The notes under the pieces were generated by a model that did not search any database, was not told the DNA's origin, and saw nothing but the letters and a program-made list of their open reading frames with translations. A DNA stretch of 23,468 nucleotides from JABMRP01 sp964444795 (GTDB lineage Bacteria > Planctomycetota > Planctomycetia > Pirellulales > Thermoguttaceae), in assembly GCA_964444795.1 (NCBI GenBank), contig CAYUIQ010000141.1, forward strand, positions 1-23,468, in the 5' to 3' direction. This document shows positions 1 to 6,282 of the stretch, piece by piece. The position numbers were made by a program, and so were the translations under genes. Position 1 is the first letter of the stretch, and the number at the start of each line of letters is the position of its first letter.

Positions 1-56
1 CCGACGAGGAGGAGCTCCTGGCGCACATCGCCAAACTGCCACCCCACGCCGCCTAA
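1..56 (+). CDS. 3' end of an unidentified gene (partial)
   Basis: Only the last 17 codons and a TAA stop (54-56) are inside the window. In this frame the tail reads DEEELLAHIAKLPPHAA, an acidic helix followed by a short proline-containing end. Almost every third codon position is G or C, as expected for coding DNA in this GC-rich genome. The other two forward frames are also open over this short stretch, so the frame choice rests on codon composition and on the plausible C-terminus. No family can be assigned from so little sequence. Confidence 0.45.
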   Translation, partial: DEEELLAHIAKLPPHAA

Positions 57-352
57 CCCACGGTCCGTCCGTCCTCGGCCCCGTGGCCGTTCACGCTGCG
101 CCCATCTCGCCACTCTCGGCGGCGGCGTCCCCTTCCTTCACCCCGCGCTGTGCATGCCTTCCCGCCCATTCTTAGTTTTCTTGCCTGCCTTCGCTGCCTG
201 TGCAATAATCGAGCCGAACAGGATTGGCTGCGTCCCCTTTTTCGCCCCGCTAAACTTGAAATCGTAACACTTCGGGTTCAATAAGGTTTATTGTGATGGG
301 TTCTGTGACACCTGTCGGGGTTGGTGTCAAGTGCGTGACTATGTTTGCCTTC
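57..352. other. Intergenic stretch with a repeat motif and a weak hairpin
   Basis: No convincing coding frame is seen. On the minus strand, positions 229-251 carry the GGGGCGAAAAAGGGGACGCA variant of a motif found again near 1120-1210 and 2656-2670. Positions 306-312 (TGACACC) and 323-329 (GGTGTCA) form a 7-bp stem with a 10-base loop just beyond the stop of the minus-strand gene at 353. It could be that gene's terminator, but no T-tract follows, so this is weak. Confidence 0.4.
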
Positions 353-886
353 TTACTCATCCGTCTCCCGGAGGGATTCAACAAGTCTGTCGATCCGGTC
401 AACCAAGGCCTTGTTTTTCAGCCACTTGTTCTGCGATGCCACTCTGATGTCGTGTAACCGGATGTGGGAACCATCAAAGACCTGAATGATGAACTCCGTG
501 TCCGGTTCCCGGCCATGTGCGTCCATAGATCGGTAGCTCAAATGCGTTATCGGTGCGAGCATTCCGAAACTGGTGATGTCCGTGTTGCATTTCTGGCACA
601 AGGCTTCTCGCAATACCGCCGTGGCCTCTCCCGCGTCTTCGGGCTTCAATACGACTGCTCCTCTCCTCCAAGAAACGTGGCAATACAGTCCTTCAAGTCG
701 CTCGCTTTCGGCGATCTGCGCACCCTCTGGATCCCTGCCAACCCAACGGGCTATCAGGAAAAGGGCGTAGACGGCCACGACCGCAACAAGAAGGCCACAT
801 ATCCACACCAACACGGGTCGAAATCGTCTGCCCTGTTCAACCTTATTGTCTGCCATGGTGATTGCCCTCGCCATCTGAATACTCAT
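353..886 (-). CDS. Single-pass membrane-anchored hypothetical protein
   Basis: A 177-residue protein that I do not recognise. The start is placed at 886 because that ATG overlaps the TGA stop of the upstream ORF as ATGA (883-886), a typical translational-coupling junction. A start at 858 (MADNKVEQ) is also possible and has a GAGGG-like ribosome site. After a short basic N-terminus, one strongly hydrophobic segment (about residues 26-48, VLVWICGLLVAVVAVYALFL) anchors it in the membrane. The remaining 125 or so residues form a soluble domain with a CQKC pair near residue 110 and a charged helical C-terminus. There is no signal cleavage site and no known catalytic motif. If the upstream ORF really is a toxin or peptidase remnant, this could be its partner or immunity protein, but that is inference from position only. 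Confidence 0.6.
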   Translation of the reverse strand: MSIQMARAITMADNKVEQGRRFRPVLVWICGLLVAVVAVYALFLIARWVGRDPEGAQIAESERLEGLYCHVSWRRGAVVLKPEDAGEATAVLREALCQKCNTDITSFGMLAPITHLSYRSMDAHGREPDTEFIIQVFDGSHIRLHDIRVASQNKWLKNKALVDRIDRLVESLRETDE

Positions 887-1113
887 TTGTGCTGACACGG
901 TGTGAACAGATACCACACGTTGTCTTCCGAATTGTAGCAGTTTGTGGCGTTGAATCTACCGCCCCCAAAGTCGTAGAGGGACTCGATTCGCGGATTCTCC
1001 GAGTTACGTCCCCCCGCTCCTCGCGTTACGCCTCTGTTCTCCTGTGCATCTGCGGTGAACCCGCCGGCCGCGACGACGTACAGCCCCGTAGCGTCGGCGA
1101 GTTCTTGGGCCAT
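883..1113 (-). pseudogene. Probable 3' remnant of a larger secreted toxin- or peptidase-like gene
   Basis: This 76-residue ORF starts with MAQELADATGLYVVAAGG. The pattern, AQ-x-LADATG followed by a beta strand, resembles the end of caspase/gingipain-like (clan CD) and polymorphic-toxin domains, where it follows the catalytic cysteine strand. The rest (FGGGRFNATNCYNSEDNVWYL) looks like a natural compact C-terminus rather than random translation. The frame stays open only to a stop at 1144-1146, inside the GGGGCGAAAAGGGG repeat cluster. That suggests the 5' part was lost when repeat DNA arrived. Its TGA overlaps the ATG of the downstream membrane protein by four bases, which supports genuine translation. 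The family assignment is from memory of sequence patterns and is weak; it could also be an intact small gene of unknown function. Confidence 0.35.
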
Positions 1114-1118
1114 TGAAT

Positions 1119-1210
1119 CGGGGCGAAAAGGGGCGAAAAGGGGTCAGAGGGGCGAAAAGGGGTCAGAACTGTTTAATGGCTGCGTCAAAGAGTTCAGCCC
1201 CCTTTTTCGT
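1119..1210. repeat. Cluster of GGGGCGAAAAGGGG(TCAG) motifs with an imperfect inverted repeat
   Basis: GGGGCGAAAA occurs three times in tandem between 1119 and 1158, and GGGGTCAG follows twice. The last copy, GGGGTCAGAACT (1159-1170), pairs imperfectly with AGTTCAGCCCC (1191-1201). The flanking GGCGAAAAGG and CCCTTTTTCG extend the stem out to about 1151-1209. GGGGTCAG sequences of this kind are familiar as repeats scattered near IS200-like REP-associated transposases in many bacteria, but no transposase is present here. Confidence 0.6.
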
Positions 1211-1248
1211 TCCGGACGTTCTTGCCTTGGGAAGAGCGGGGGGCTACA

Positions 1249-1277
1249 TTGACGAAAACGACAAGTCTCGGTAGACT
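1249..1277 (+). promoter_or_regulatory. Sigma-70-like promoter of the toxin-antitoxin pair
   Basis: TTGACG (1249-1254) and TAGACT (1272-1277) are separated by exactly 17 bases. The predicted start of transcription is near 1284, about 28 bases ahead of the antitoxin ATG. No clear palindrome overlaps it, so the usual autoregulatory operator of such modules is not visible. Confidence 0.55.
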
Positions 1278-1311
1278 GAACAAGGAGCTTACGAGTCGGA
1301 GAGTGCAAGGC

Positions 1312-1587
1312 ATGACCGTCGAAATTCCCCCAGAATTGCTGCCGTTTGTGCAACATGTGATCGAGATCGGCAACTTCCGCAACGAAACCGAAGTGGTTGG
1401 CGAAGCCCTGCGACTGCTCCGACAGCGGCAACTCTACGAATTGCGGGCCGATATCGACGCAGCCGCCGCACAACTCGATCGGGGAGAGGGAATCGAACTG
1501 GAAAGCGAGCAGGCACTTCGAGAATTCTTCGAGGACGTTAAATCCAGCGGCATGAAACGTTTGGCGGCGAAGCAGGATGCCCGATGA
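1312..1587 (+). CDS. ParD-like type II antitoxin
   Basis: This 91-residue protein matches the ParD/CopG ribbon-helix-helix antitoxin type. It has an N-terminal beta strand (MTVEIPPELLPFV), a helix-turn-helix of the form GNFRNETEVVGEALRLL, and an extended, charged C-terminal half that would wrap around the toxin. Proteins of this family neutralise ParE in the cytoplasm and repress their own operon as dimers. ATG 1312 is preceded by GGAG at 1298-1301; an upstream in-frame GTG (1303) lies too close to that site. The gene overlaps parE by four bases (ATGA, 1584-1587) and a promoter lies at 1249-1277. Length and order are standard for the family. Confidence 0.85.
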   Translation: MTVEIPPELLPFVQHVIEIGNFRNETEVVGEALRLLRQRQLYELRADIDAAAAQLDRGEGIELESEQALREFFEDVKSSGMKRLAAKQDAR

Positions 1588-1871
1588 CCGGCTATGCGAT
1601 CGCCCCGCTGGCACGAGGTGACCTTGACGACATCTGGGATTACATTGCCAGCGATAATGCATCGGCGGCGAATCGATTACTCGACGAGTTGCACCAGACG
1701 TTTCTCTTGCTCGGCGCCCAACCGTTGATCGGCCAGACTCGCCAGGAACTCCGCGAGAACCTGCGCAGTTTTTCGGTGGGCAAGTACGTCATCTATTACG
1801 AACTTGTGCATCGGCGGATCAGAGTACTGCGAGTTCTGCATGGCTCTCGCGACGTTAATGTTCTGTTTTGA
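1584..1871 (+). CDS. ParE/RelE-superfamily toxin
   Basis: A 95-residue protein of the RelE/ParE fold. The N-terminus begins with a strand (YAIAPLARGDL) followed by a long helical hairpin (DDIWDYIASDNASAANRLLDELHQTF). The C-terminal half has the family's beta-sheet core: a RSFSVGKYVIYYEL segment and the terminal IRVLRVLHGSRDV strand, where H-G-x-R-D is highly characteristic. Members called ParE inhibit DNA gyrase, while RelE-like relatives cut mRNA on the ribosome. The pairing with a ParD-type antitoxin favours ParE, but the target cannot be told from sequence. Translation is coupled to the antitoxin through the ATGA overlap. The frame is full length and uninterrupted, so the module is probably functional. 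Confidence 0.88.
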   Translation: MTGYAIAPLARGDLDDIWDYIASDNASAANRLLDELHQTFLLLGAQPLIGQTRQELRENLRSFSVGKYVIYYELVHRRIRVLRVLHGSRDVNVLF

Positions 1872-1935
1872 ACGATAAAGGCGTCGGGAATCCTTGTTCT
1901 TGCACGAGCACCGAAAACACCCCGGTCCGCCAAAC

Positions 1936-2328
1936 ATGACCAACAACAACCCACAAACCGAACCTCGCCTGGCGGTATTCCGTTGGCCAACGCGTCACGC
2001 GCGAGACGCGGATCACCTCGCTATCGTAGCGCTGGTTGGCGGGGCGTTTGGTGTGTGTCGGCTGCGGAACATCGCCGCGGACGTCTGGTCGTGGTGGTTG
2101 GCTGCGTCCGTGCTTAGCCTTATCGGGGCACCGCTCCTCTGGCTTCGCATTCCCCTGGCCAAGTGGCTCACCGTGGCCGCCACATGTTGCCTGGCGATCA
2201 CCGTATTTATCGGAAACCAGGACGGCTCGCTATCGCTTGAAGAGTGCGTGATGTTCGGCGGCATCGCGATCCTCGCCGTGTGGTATGCGCGAATCAACTA
2301 TCTCGTGCGCTTTGAACATGCCGATTAG
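1936..2328 (+). CDS. Small polytopic membrane protein of unknown function
   Basis: A 130-residue protein with no family I recognise. ATG 1936 (MTNNNPQTEPRL) is preferred over an upstream start at 1894 because it gives a sensible hydrophilic N-terminus, although its ribosome site is poor. Four hydrophobic segments are visible at about residues 27-42, 50-70, 76-93 and 104-121. They are joined by short polar loops, the third of which is acidic (GNQDGSLSLEE). The gene lies 64 bases after parE on the same strand and could share its transcript, but no functional link is evident. Confidence 0.6.
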   Translation: MTNNNPQTEPRLAVFRWPTRHARDADHLAIVALVGGAFGVCRLRNIAADVWSWWLAASVLSLIGAPLLWLRIPLAKWLTVAATCCLAITVFIGNQDGSLSLEECVMFGGIAILAVWYARINYLVRFEHAD

Positions 2329-2355
2329 AGCCCGCCAATTGCCCCGTTTGTTGCA

Positions 2356-2595
2356 TCACCCCTCAATGAACAGCCCCAACTCCACGGCCTTGTCCGTGAG
2401 TGCTTCTTTACAGGCGGCGCGAAGTTTGGGGTCGATACTGATCACCGAGCCGTAGTCGAGATTATCAATCTTCTGACTAACAATGCGTATTTGATCGGCT
2501 CGACTCATTTTCAGCAAGTCGACGGTGAATACCTCTTCCAAGCATCGCTCTACCTTCTTCCGGATATTCTCTTGTCGTTCATCTTTAGTCGTCAC
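2356..2595 (-). CDS. Small helical hypothetical protein
   Basis: A 79-residue, mostly helical, highly charged protein (ERQENIRKKVERCLEEVF near the N-terminus, KEALTDKAVELGLFIEG at the end). The start is GTG at 2595, chosen because GGGGAG stands at a good distance upstream on the minus strand. It has no signal peptide, membrane segment or known motif, so it is probably cytoplasmic. It is convergent with the membrane protein ending at 2328 and lies 81 bases downstream of the VWA gene on the same strand. A hairpin and repeat at 2630-2670 fall between them. Function unknown. Confidence 0.6.
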   Translation of the reverse strand: MTTKDERQENIRKKVERCLEEVFTVDLLKMSRADQIRIVSQKIDNLDYGSVISIDPKLRAACKEALTDKAVELGLFIEG

Positions 2596-2629
2596 GTTCT
2601 TACTCCCCTGATTCCGTGTGAAGTTTCCG

Positions 2630-2670
2630 GGTCTACTTCGGCTCTATCAGTAGACCTGACCCCTTTCCCC
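2630..2670. repeat. Hairpin plus GGGGTCAG-type motif downstream of the VWA gene
   Basis: GGTCTACT (2630-2637) and AGTAGACC (2649-2656) form a perfect 8-bp stem with an 11-base loop. Directly beside it, on the minus strand, runs GGGGAAAGGGGTCAG. Together these resemble the REP-like sequences at 1119-1210 and 229-251. The stem lies just after the stop of the VWA gene and may help end its transcript, though it lacks a T-run. Confidence 0.5.
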
Positions 2671-2676
2671 CAACGA

Positions 2677-3858
2677 TCACTTCTTCTTCCCGCCGCCTTT
2701 TCCCTTACCGCCCCCCTTGCCCGGCTTCTTCGCCGGTGGTTTCTTCACCGGCAGAGCGGTACCCCATACCGGGCCGCGAGTCTTGTGCAGGGGGCGGCTT
2801 GCTCGCTGGGCGAGTTGGTTCCAGCGCGGATTGACCGGTACGAATCGATACGTGCCGTGGTGCTTCTTGGCGATCGACTGGAGTACCTTCCCGTCTTGCG
2901 CTTTGACCTGGATGCCGATCGTGTGGATGGGGACTTGGTTCCCCTGAAGCTTCATCAGGTACTGGTGCGTGTCGTCGGTAAAAGCACCGTCGGTGAGGAT
3001 ATAAACGGCGTCGGGGTGTTGGGCCAGGGCTCGCTGGACCGATCGCTTCGCGTTGGTCTTCAATACCAGATGAACCGACCGCATCCAGGTCATCAGATGA
3101 TACTTGTTGCCTTGCGTGGCGCGTACCAGATCCTCCGCCGGGTTGGGGTAGAAGAGCGGATAGGCCGTGTCGCTGAAGAAGTAGACGTAGAACGACTGCT
3201 GGTCGTTTAGCTTGCTGACCGATTGAAACAGCTCAGCACAGACGGCCTCGAACTGCCCGCCCTGCATGCTCAGCGAATTGTCGACGATGTAGATGAACCG
3301 CTTGCCGCGTGCCTTCACTCCGTAAAACATTGCTCCGCCGAGACCGTCGCCGATCGATCCCAACCCGTCGCCCTCGTCGCCGAACCGCAGGCCGACGTCG
3401 TCGAGGGTCGCGGAATGGGCCATCGTGTCGGCCTCCATCGCGTTGGGCTCGGTGACCAAATCGCCGAAGTCGGCCATGCCCAAATCATCGATCACCGTCG
3501 GCAGCGCCTCGGCCGGAGACAACTCGACCGCATCAAGGTCGCCCAGCCGGTCGAAATCCTCCATGTCGGCCTCGATATCGTCGGCGGTGGCCGTCAGCGA
3601 CATGGCCGCGGAGTCGTCGCTGGGAATCGAGAACGTAATCAGAGCCAAGATGAGAAGGAGGAGTCCGTGGACCACCGCGCTGGTCAGCCAACTCGACGAG
3701 CCGCGTAGAAACCCGACCGGTTGGAGATCGGATTCGTCCTCCGGCTCAGGCCGTGAAGGCGAAGGAGAAGGTGAGGGCGTGTCGACGGGAAGCGGGCGCG
3801 CACGGACGAGTGGGTCCGCTGGTGTCGCGTCGATTTTTTCCGAACTGGCGTTGCTCAT
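2677..3858 (-). CDS. Membrane-anchored VWA-domain protein
   Basis: A 393-residue protein. ATG 3858 is chosen because AGGA lies at good spacing upstream; a longer frame to 3942 has no ribosome site. Residues 1-56 are Ser/Pro/Glu-rich and probably cytoplasmic. One membrane helix spans about 57-78 (SWLTSAVVHGLLLLILALIT), and a long acidic, disordered stretch runs to about 175. The VWA domain follows: the metal-binding DNSLS motif (D193, S195, S197) sits at the end of the first strand (KRFIYIVDNSLSM), and the second acidic loop is ILTDG (D290). The domain would bind Mg2+ and a protein ligand on the outer side of the membrane. The C-terminal 25 residues are almost only Lys, Gly and Pro. Similar VWA proteins are frequent in planctomycetes, but their role is unknown. 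A TATAAT box lies at 3913-3918 on the minus strand. Confidence 0.8.
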   Translation of the reverse strand: MSNASSEKIDATPADPLVRARPLPVDTPSPSPSPSRPEPEDESDLQPVGFLRGSSSWLTSAVVHGLLLLILALITFSIPSDDSAAMSLTATADDIEADMEDFDRLGDLDAVELSPAEALPTVIDDLGMADFGDLVTEPNAMEADTMAHSATLDDVGLRFGDEGDGLGSIGDGLGGAMFYGVKARGKRFIYIVDNSLSMQGGQFEAVCAELFQSVSKLNDQQSFYVYFFSDTAYPLFYPNPAEDLVRATQGNKYHLMTWMRSVHLVLKTNAKRSVQRALAQHPDAVYILTDGAFTDDTHQYLMKLQGNQVPIHTIGIQVKAQDGKVLQSIAKKHHGTYRFVPVNPRWNQLAQRASRPLHKTRGPVWGTALPVKKPPAKKPGKGGGKGKGGGKKK

Positions 3859-3912
3859 GCCGACGTCCTGTGCGAAGTGTCGGTTGCGCCGATCCGATCG
3901 TCCGATTCCCCC

Positions 3913-3918
3913 ATTATA
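3913..3918 (-). promoter_or_regulatory. Candidate -10 box of the VWA gene
   Basis: On the minus strand this reads TATAAT, about 55 bases before the VWA start codon. The -35 position at 17-base spacing (TGGGAA, 3936-3941) is weak and lies inside the hairpin at 3929-3965, so the assignment rests on the -10 box only. Confidence 0.35.
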
Positions 3919-3928
3919 ACGGAAGTCC

Positions 3929-3965
3929 CCTCTCGTTCCCACGCTTCGGCATGGGTAACGAGAGG
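3929..3965. repeat. Near-perfect hairpin with a C(TTCG)G loop
   Basis: The left arm at 3929-3944 (CCTCTCGTTCCCACGC) pairs with the right arm at 3949-3965. There is one bulged base and one G-T type mismatch, and the stem is closed by TTCG (3945-3948). It lies in the divergent gap between the VWA gene and the efflux operon, close to the VWA promoter. It resembles the TCTCGTTCCCACGC-type palindromes commonly seen between planctomycete genes. Confidence 0.65.
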
Positions 3966-4084
3966 CTGTGCCATTTCCGCTGTGCCTACCTCTGTCGGGT
4001 TATGTGGCATCTATCTGTGAGGCTATGTCCCGTGGTTCTCTACCGCACTCTTTCGTTGAATCGCCCAGATTTTCAAAAAATCGC

Positions 4085-4113
4085 TTGTCTTTCAAACAAG
4101 TGTTTGATATGCT
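4085..4113 (+). promoter_or_regulatory. Promoter of the efflux operon
   Basis: TTGTCT (4085-4090) and TATGCT (4108-4113) are spaced by exactly 17 bases, giving a predicted start of transcription near 4120. The spacer is almost entirely occupied by the first operator palindrome, and the second operator covers the start site. Binding of the repressor at either would block RNA polymerase. The leader to the TetR start codon is about 50 bases. Confidence 0.6.
4093..4106. promoter_or_regulatory. Operator 1 of the TetR-family repressor
   Basis: CAAACA and TGTTTG form a perfect palindrome around AG. The core AAAC-N4-GTTTG is shared with the second site 26 bases downstream. It matches the general CAAAC-Nx-GTTTG form that I recall for the TetR-family regulator PsrA. 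It lies between the -35 and -10 boxes. Confidence 0.55.
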
Positions 4114-4118
4114 AGTTT

Positions 4119-4132
4119 GAAACGAACGTTTG
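4119..4132. promoter_or_regulatory. Operator 2 of the TetR-family repressor
   Basis: GAAACGAACGTTTG repeats the AAAC-N4-GTTTG core of operator 1 at the same spacing. It overlaps a second small palindrome, GTTTG-AAAC (4115-4123). It covers the predicted transcription start. Two such sites 26 bases apart suit binding of two repressor dimers. Confidence 0.5.
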
Positions 4133-4172
4133 TTTTAATGCTCTTTCAGCCGTGGAAACTCAAGGCGGGACC

Positions 4173-4853
4173 ATGAGCAAGGACGACGCACGGACTCGGC
4201 TGCTCAATGCCGCGGGGCCGATCTTCGCGGAGAAGGGCTACCGGGCTGCCACGGTACGGGAGATTTGTGAGACGGCCGAGGTGAACCTCGCCTCGGTCAA
4301 CTACTACTTCGGCGACAAAGAAACGCTCTATGTCGAGACCTTGCAGCGATCGCATCCCCCGGCCGTGATCAAACACCTGCCGAAAACGTGGCCCGAGGGA
4401 ACGCCGTCGGCGGAGAAGCTCAAGGACTACATCTCCGCGATGATGACCGAGCTACTGTGTGCGGAAACGGCGCCATGGCGGATGCCGCTTATGATGCGGG
4501 AGTTGCAGAGCCCGACCCCCGCGGGCAGCGCATTGCTGCGCAAGTTTTTCGGCGAGAATTTCAGCATTTTGCTGAGTATCCTGGCGGAGGTTCTTCCCGA
4601 GGATACGCCCTCGTACAGGCGGCAGCAGATCGGGTTGAGCATCATCGGACAGTGCGTGCATTATCGGGTGGCGGGAAAGATCATTCCGCTGATGGTCTCC
4701 AAGGAAGAATTCTCCGAGCACTTTAAGCCCGAGCAACTTGCCGAACACATCGCCCAAGTCATGTTGGCCGCCTTGGGACTGGGGCCGCCGCTGGCCGATG
4801 GTGATCGGCCGTCGGCCGAGGTTGGCGCGGCGGTTGAAGAGACACACCCGTAA
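4173..4853 (+). CDS. TetR-family repressor, CecR-like, of the efflux operon
   Basis: A 226-residue transcription factor. The N-terminal TetR DNA-binding domain occupies about residues 7-55; its helix-turn-helix reads TVREICETAEVNLASVNYYF, followed by the canonical GDKETLY. The C-terminal ligand-binding part contains MMRELQSPT and IIGQCVHYRVAGKII. These resemble the CecR (YbiH) C-terminal domain, a family whose E. coli member controls a neighbouring HlyD-type exporter operon. ATG 4173 is preferred to ATG 4152 because AAGGCGGG precedes it. The adaptor gene follows after 29 bases. Two matching palindromes on the promoter indicate autorepression, probably relieved by a hydrophobic toxic compound. 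The last 30 residues or so are a low-complexity tail. The inducer is unknown. Confidence 0.85.
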   Translation: MSKDDARTRLLNAAGPIFAEKGYRAATVREICETAEVNLASVNYYFGDKETLYVETLQRSHPPAVIKHLPKTWPEGTPSAEKLKDYISAMMTELLCAETAPWRMPLMMRELQSPTPAGSALLRKFFGENFSILLSILAEVLPEDTPSYRRQQIGLSIIGQCVHYRVAGKIIPLMVSKEEFSEHFKPEQLAEHIAQVMLAALGLGPPLADGDRPSAEVGAAVEETHP

Positions 4854-4882
4854 CGAAGGCCGAACTGCAAGAGGTGGATCGG

Positions 4883-6265
4883 ATGAAAGACGATTCTTGG
4901 TATCGCTCGAATGCCCTTGGAACCGTGCTTCTGCCTGTACTCATCTTGGTGGGCGGCGTAGCCATGTTCATGCTGATGGGCAGCGAGAAGAAGTCGGCGG
5001 CCGATGCCGATTCCGGCGACGTGGACCACTCCGCGCCGATGGTCGAGACGGAAACGGTCCAGGCGCACCGTCCTCCGCTGGTGATCCAAGCGGACGGCGT
5101 GGCCGTACCGTTTCGCGAAATCGAGTTGGCGGCCGAAGTCGACGGCCTGATCGTGAAGAAAGCACCCGAATGCCGGGCGGGCAAGTTCGTCACCGGCCCG
5201 GGCGGCGAGACACCCGGAATGGAACTCTTCAAGATCGATCCGCAAGACTACCAGACTGAAGTCAGCCGATTGAAGATGGATCTCAATCAGGCGGACGCGG
5301 CCGTCAACGAGTTGGACGGCGAATTCGCCAACACCTGGTCGCTGATCGATCTGGCCGAGCGGCAGTTGACCTTGCAGGAGGAGGACTTCCAACGGGCCGA
5401 AACACTTCACGCCGACGGCGTATTGACCGACTCTGATCTGGAAGGGGCAACCAGAACCTTGCTGACCGCCGAGAACGCCTGGCTGACCCTCTTCAACCAG
5501 ATGCGCGTATTGAATACGCGGCGCAAGCGGTTGGAGTGGGCGCAAGAGCGGGGCCGGATTCAATTGGCCAAAGCCAACGTCGACCTGCAGCGCACCAGTA
5601 TCACGGCACCGGTCGACGGAGTCGTTGTGGAGGATCTGGTCGAGCAGGGCGACTACGTGCGCAAGGGAACGGTCCTGGCGAAGATCGAAGACACCTCCAG
5701 GATCGAGATCCGCTGTAGCTTGCGGATGGACGATCTCTACTGGATCTGGGACCGGGAGACGGCGTCGCCGGGACTCCAAGTACAGGACGATCCCTCGCGC
5801 GGCTACGATCTGCCGCCGTGCGACGTCGACGTCGCCTACACGCTGGCCGGCGTGGAGTACACCTGGAAGGGCAAGCTGGCGCGTTACGACGGAATTGGCG
5901 TGGATGCTGCCACGCGAATGGTTCCCTGCCGCATTGCGGTCGACAATCCCCGTGCCGTGCGGCCCGCGGATCGAACCGGGCCGCCGGCGCTGGTTCGCGG
6001 GATGTTTGTCACCGCCCGAATCTTGGCAGAACCTCAGACGCCGCTGCTGCGAGTATCGGAGAAGGCGATCCGGCCGGGTAGCCAGGTGTGGTGCGTGCGC
6101 GACGGCAAGCTGAAAATCGTCGACGTGCGTGTGTTGCAGGTTTGCGAGAGTACCGTGATCATCGCGGCGCCGGAGGGCGAACTGACGGCCGACGATCAGG
6201 TCGTGGTGAGCCCCCTGGCCGAATTGAAGGACGGCATGGCCGTGGGGCGGAAAACCAAGGACTGA
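4883..6265 (+). CDS. RND efflux adaptor (membrane-fusion protein, HlyD type)
   Basis: A 460-residue periplasmic adaptor that would link the pump at 6283-9522 to an outer-membrane channel. ATG 4883 is used because GAGGTGG lies just upstream; the in-frame GTG at 4874 has a poorer site. Residues 11-32 form an N-terminal membrane helix with no lipobox, so it is anchored by its signal sequence. The lipoyl-like halves are at about 76-120 (GLIVKKAPECRAGKFV and LFKIDPQDYQTEV) and 236-275 (ITAPVDGVVVEDLVEQGDYV). They flank a coiled-coil hairpin of about 110 residues (123-235). Beta-barrel and membrane-proximal domains follow. It is longer than the usual 370-400 residues because of the inserted stretch around 95-113 and a large barrel region (about 290-380). 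It sits 29 bases after the repressor and 17 before the pump. Confidence 0.88.
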   Translation: MKDDSWYRSNALGTVLLPVLILVGGVAMFMLMGSEKKSAADADSGDVDHSAPMVETETVQAHRPPLVIQADGVAVPFREIELAAEVDGLIVKKAPECRAGKFVTGPGGETPGMELFKIDPQDYQTEVSRLKMDLNQADAAVNELDGEFANTWSLIDLAERQLTLQEEDFQRAETLHADGVLTDSDLEGATRTLLTAENAWLTLFNQMRVLNTRRKRLEWAQERGRIQLAKANVDLQRTSITAPVDGVVVEDLVEQGDYVRKGTVLAKIEDTSRIEIRCSLRMDDLYWIWDRETASPGLQVQDDPSRGYDLPPCDVDVAYTLAGVEYTWKGKLARYDGIGVDAATRMVPCRIAVDNPRAVRPADRTGPPALVRGMFVTARILAEPQTPLLRVSEKAIRPGSQVWCVRDGKLKIVDVRVLQVCESTVIIAAPEGELTADDQVVVSPLAELKDGMAVGRKTKD

Positions 6266-6282
6266 GCTACCGAGCGCGGACG

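Noticed and set aside
306..329. Rho-independent terminator for the gene ending at 353
   Set aside because: The 7-bp stem is real, but no T-run follows in the direction of transcription, so it was only noted within the intergenic entry.
464..895. Plus-strand open frame of 143 codons opposite the membrane-anchored protein
   Set aside because: The minus-strand frame has a real membrane helix and a coupled start; the plus-strand product shows no structure or ribosome site.
1144..1662. Minus-strand open frame of 172 codons opposite the antitoxin gene
   Set aside because: It is antisense to the well-supported ParD/ParE pair and starts within parE.
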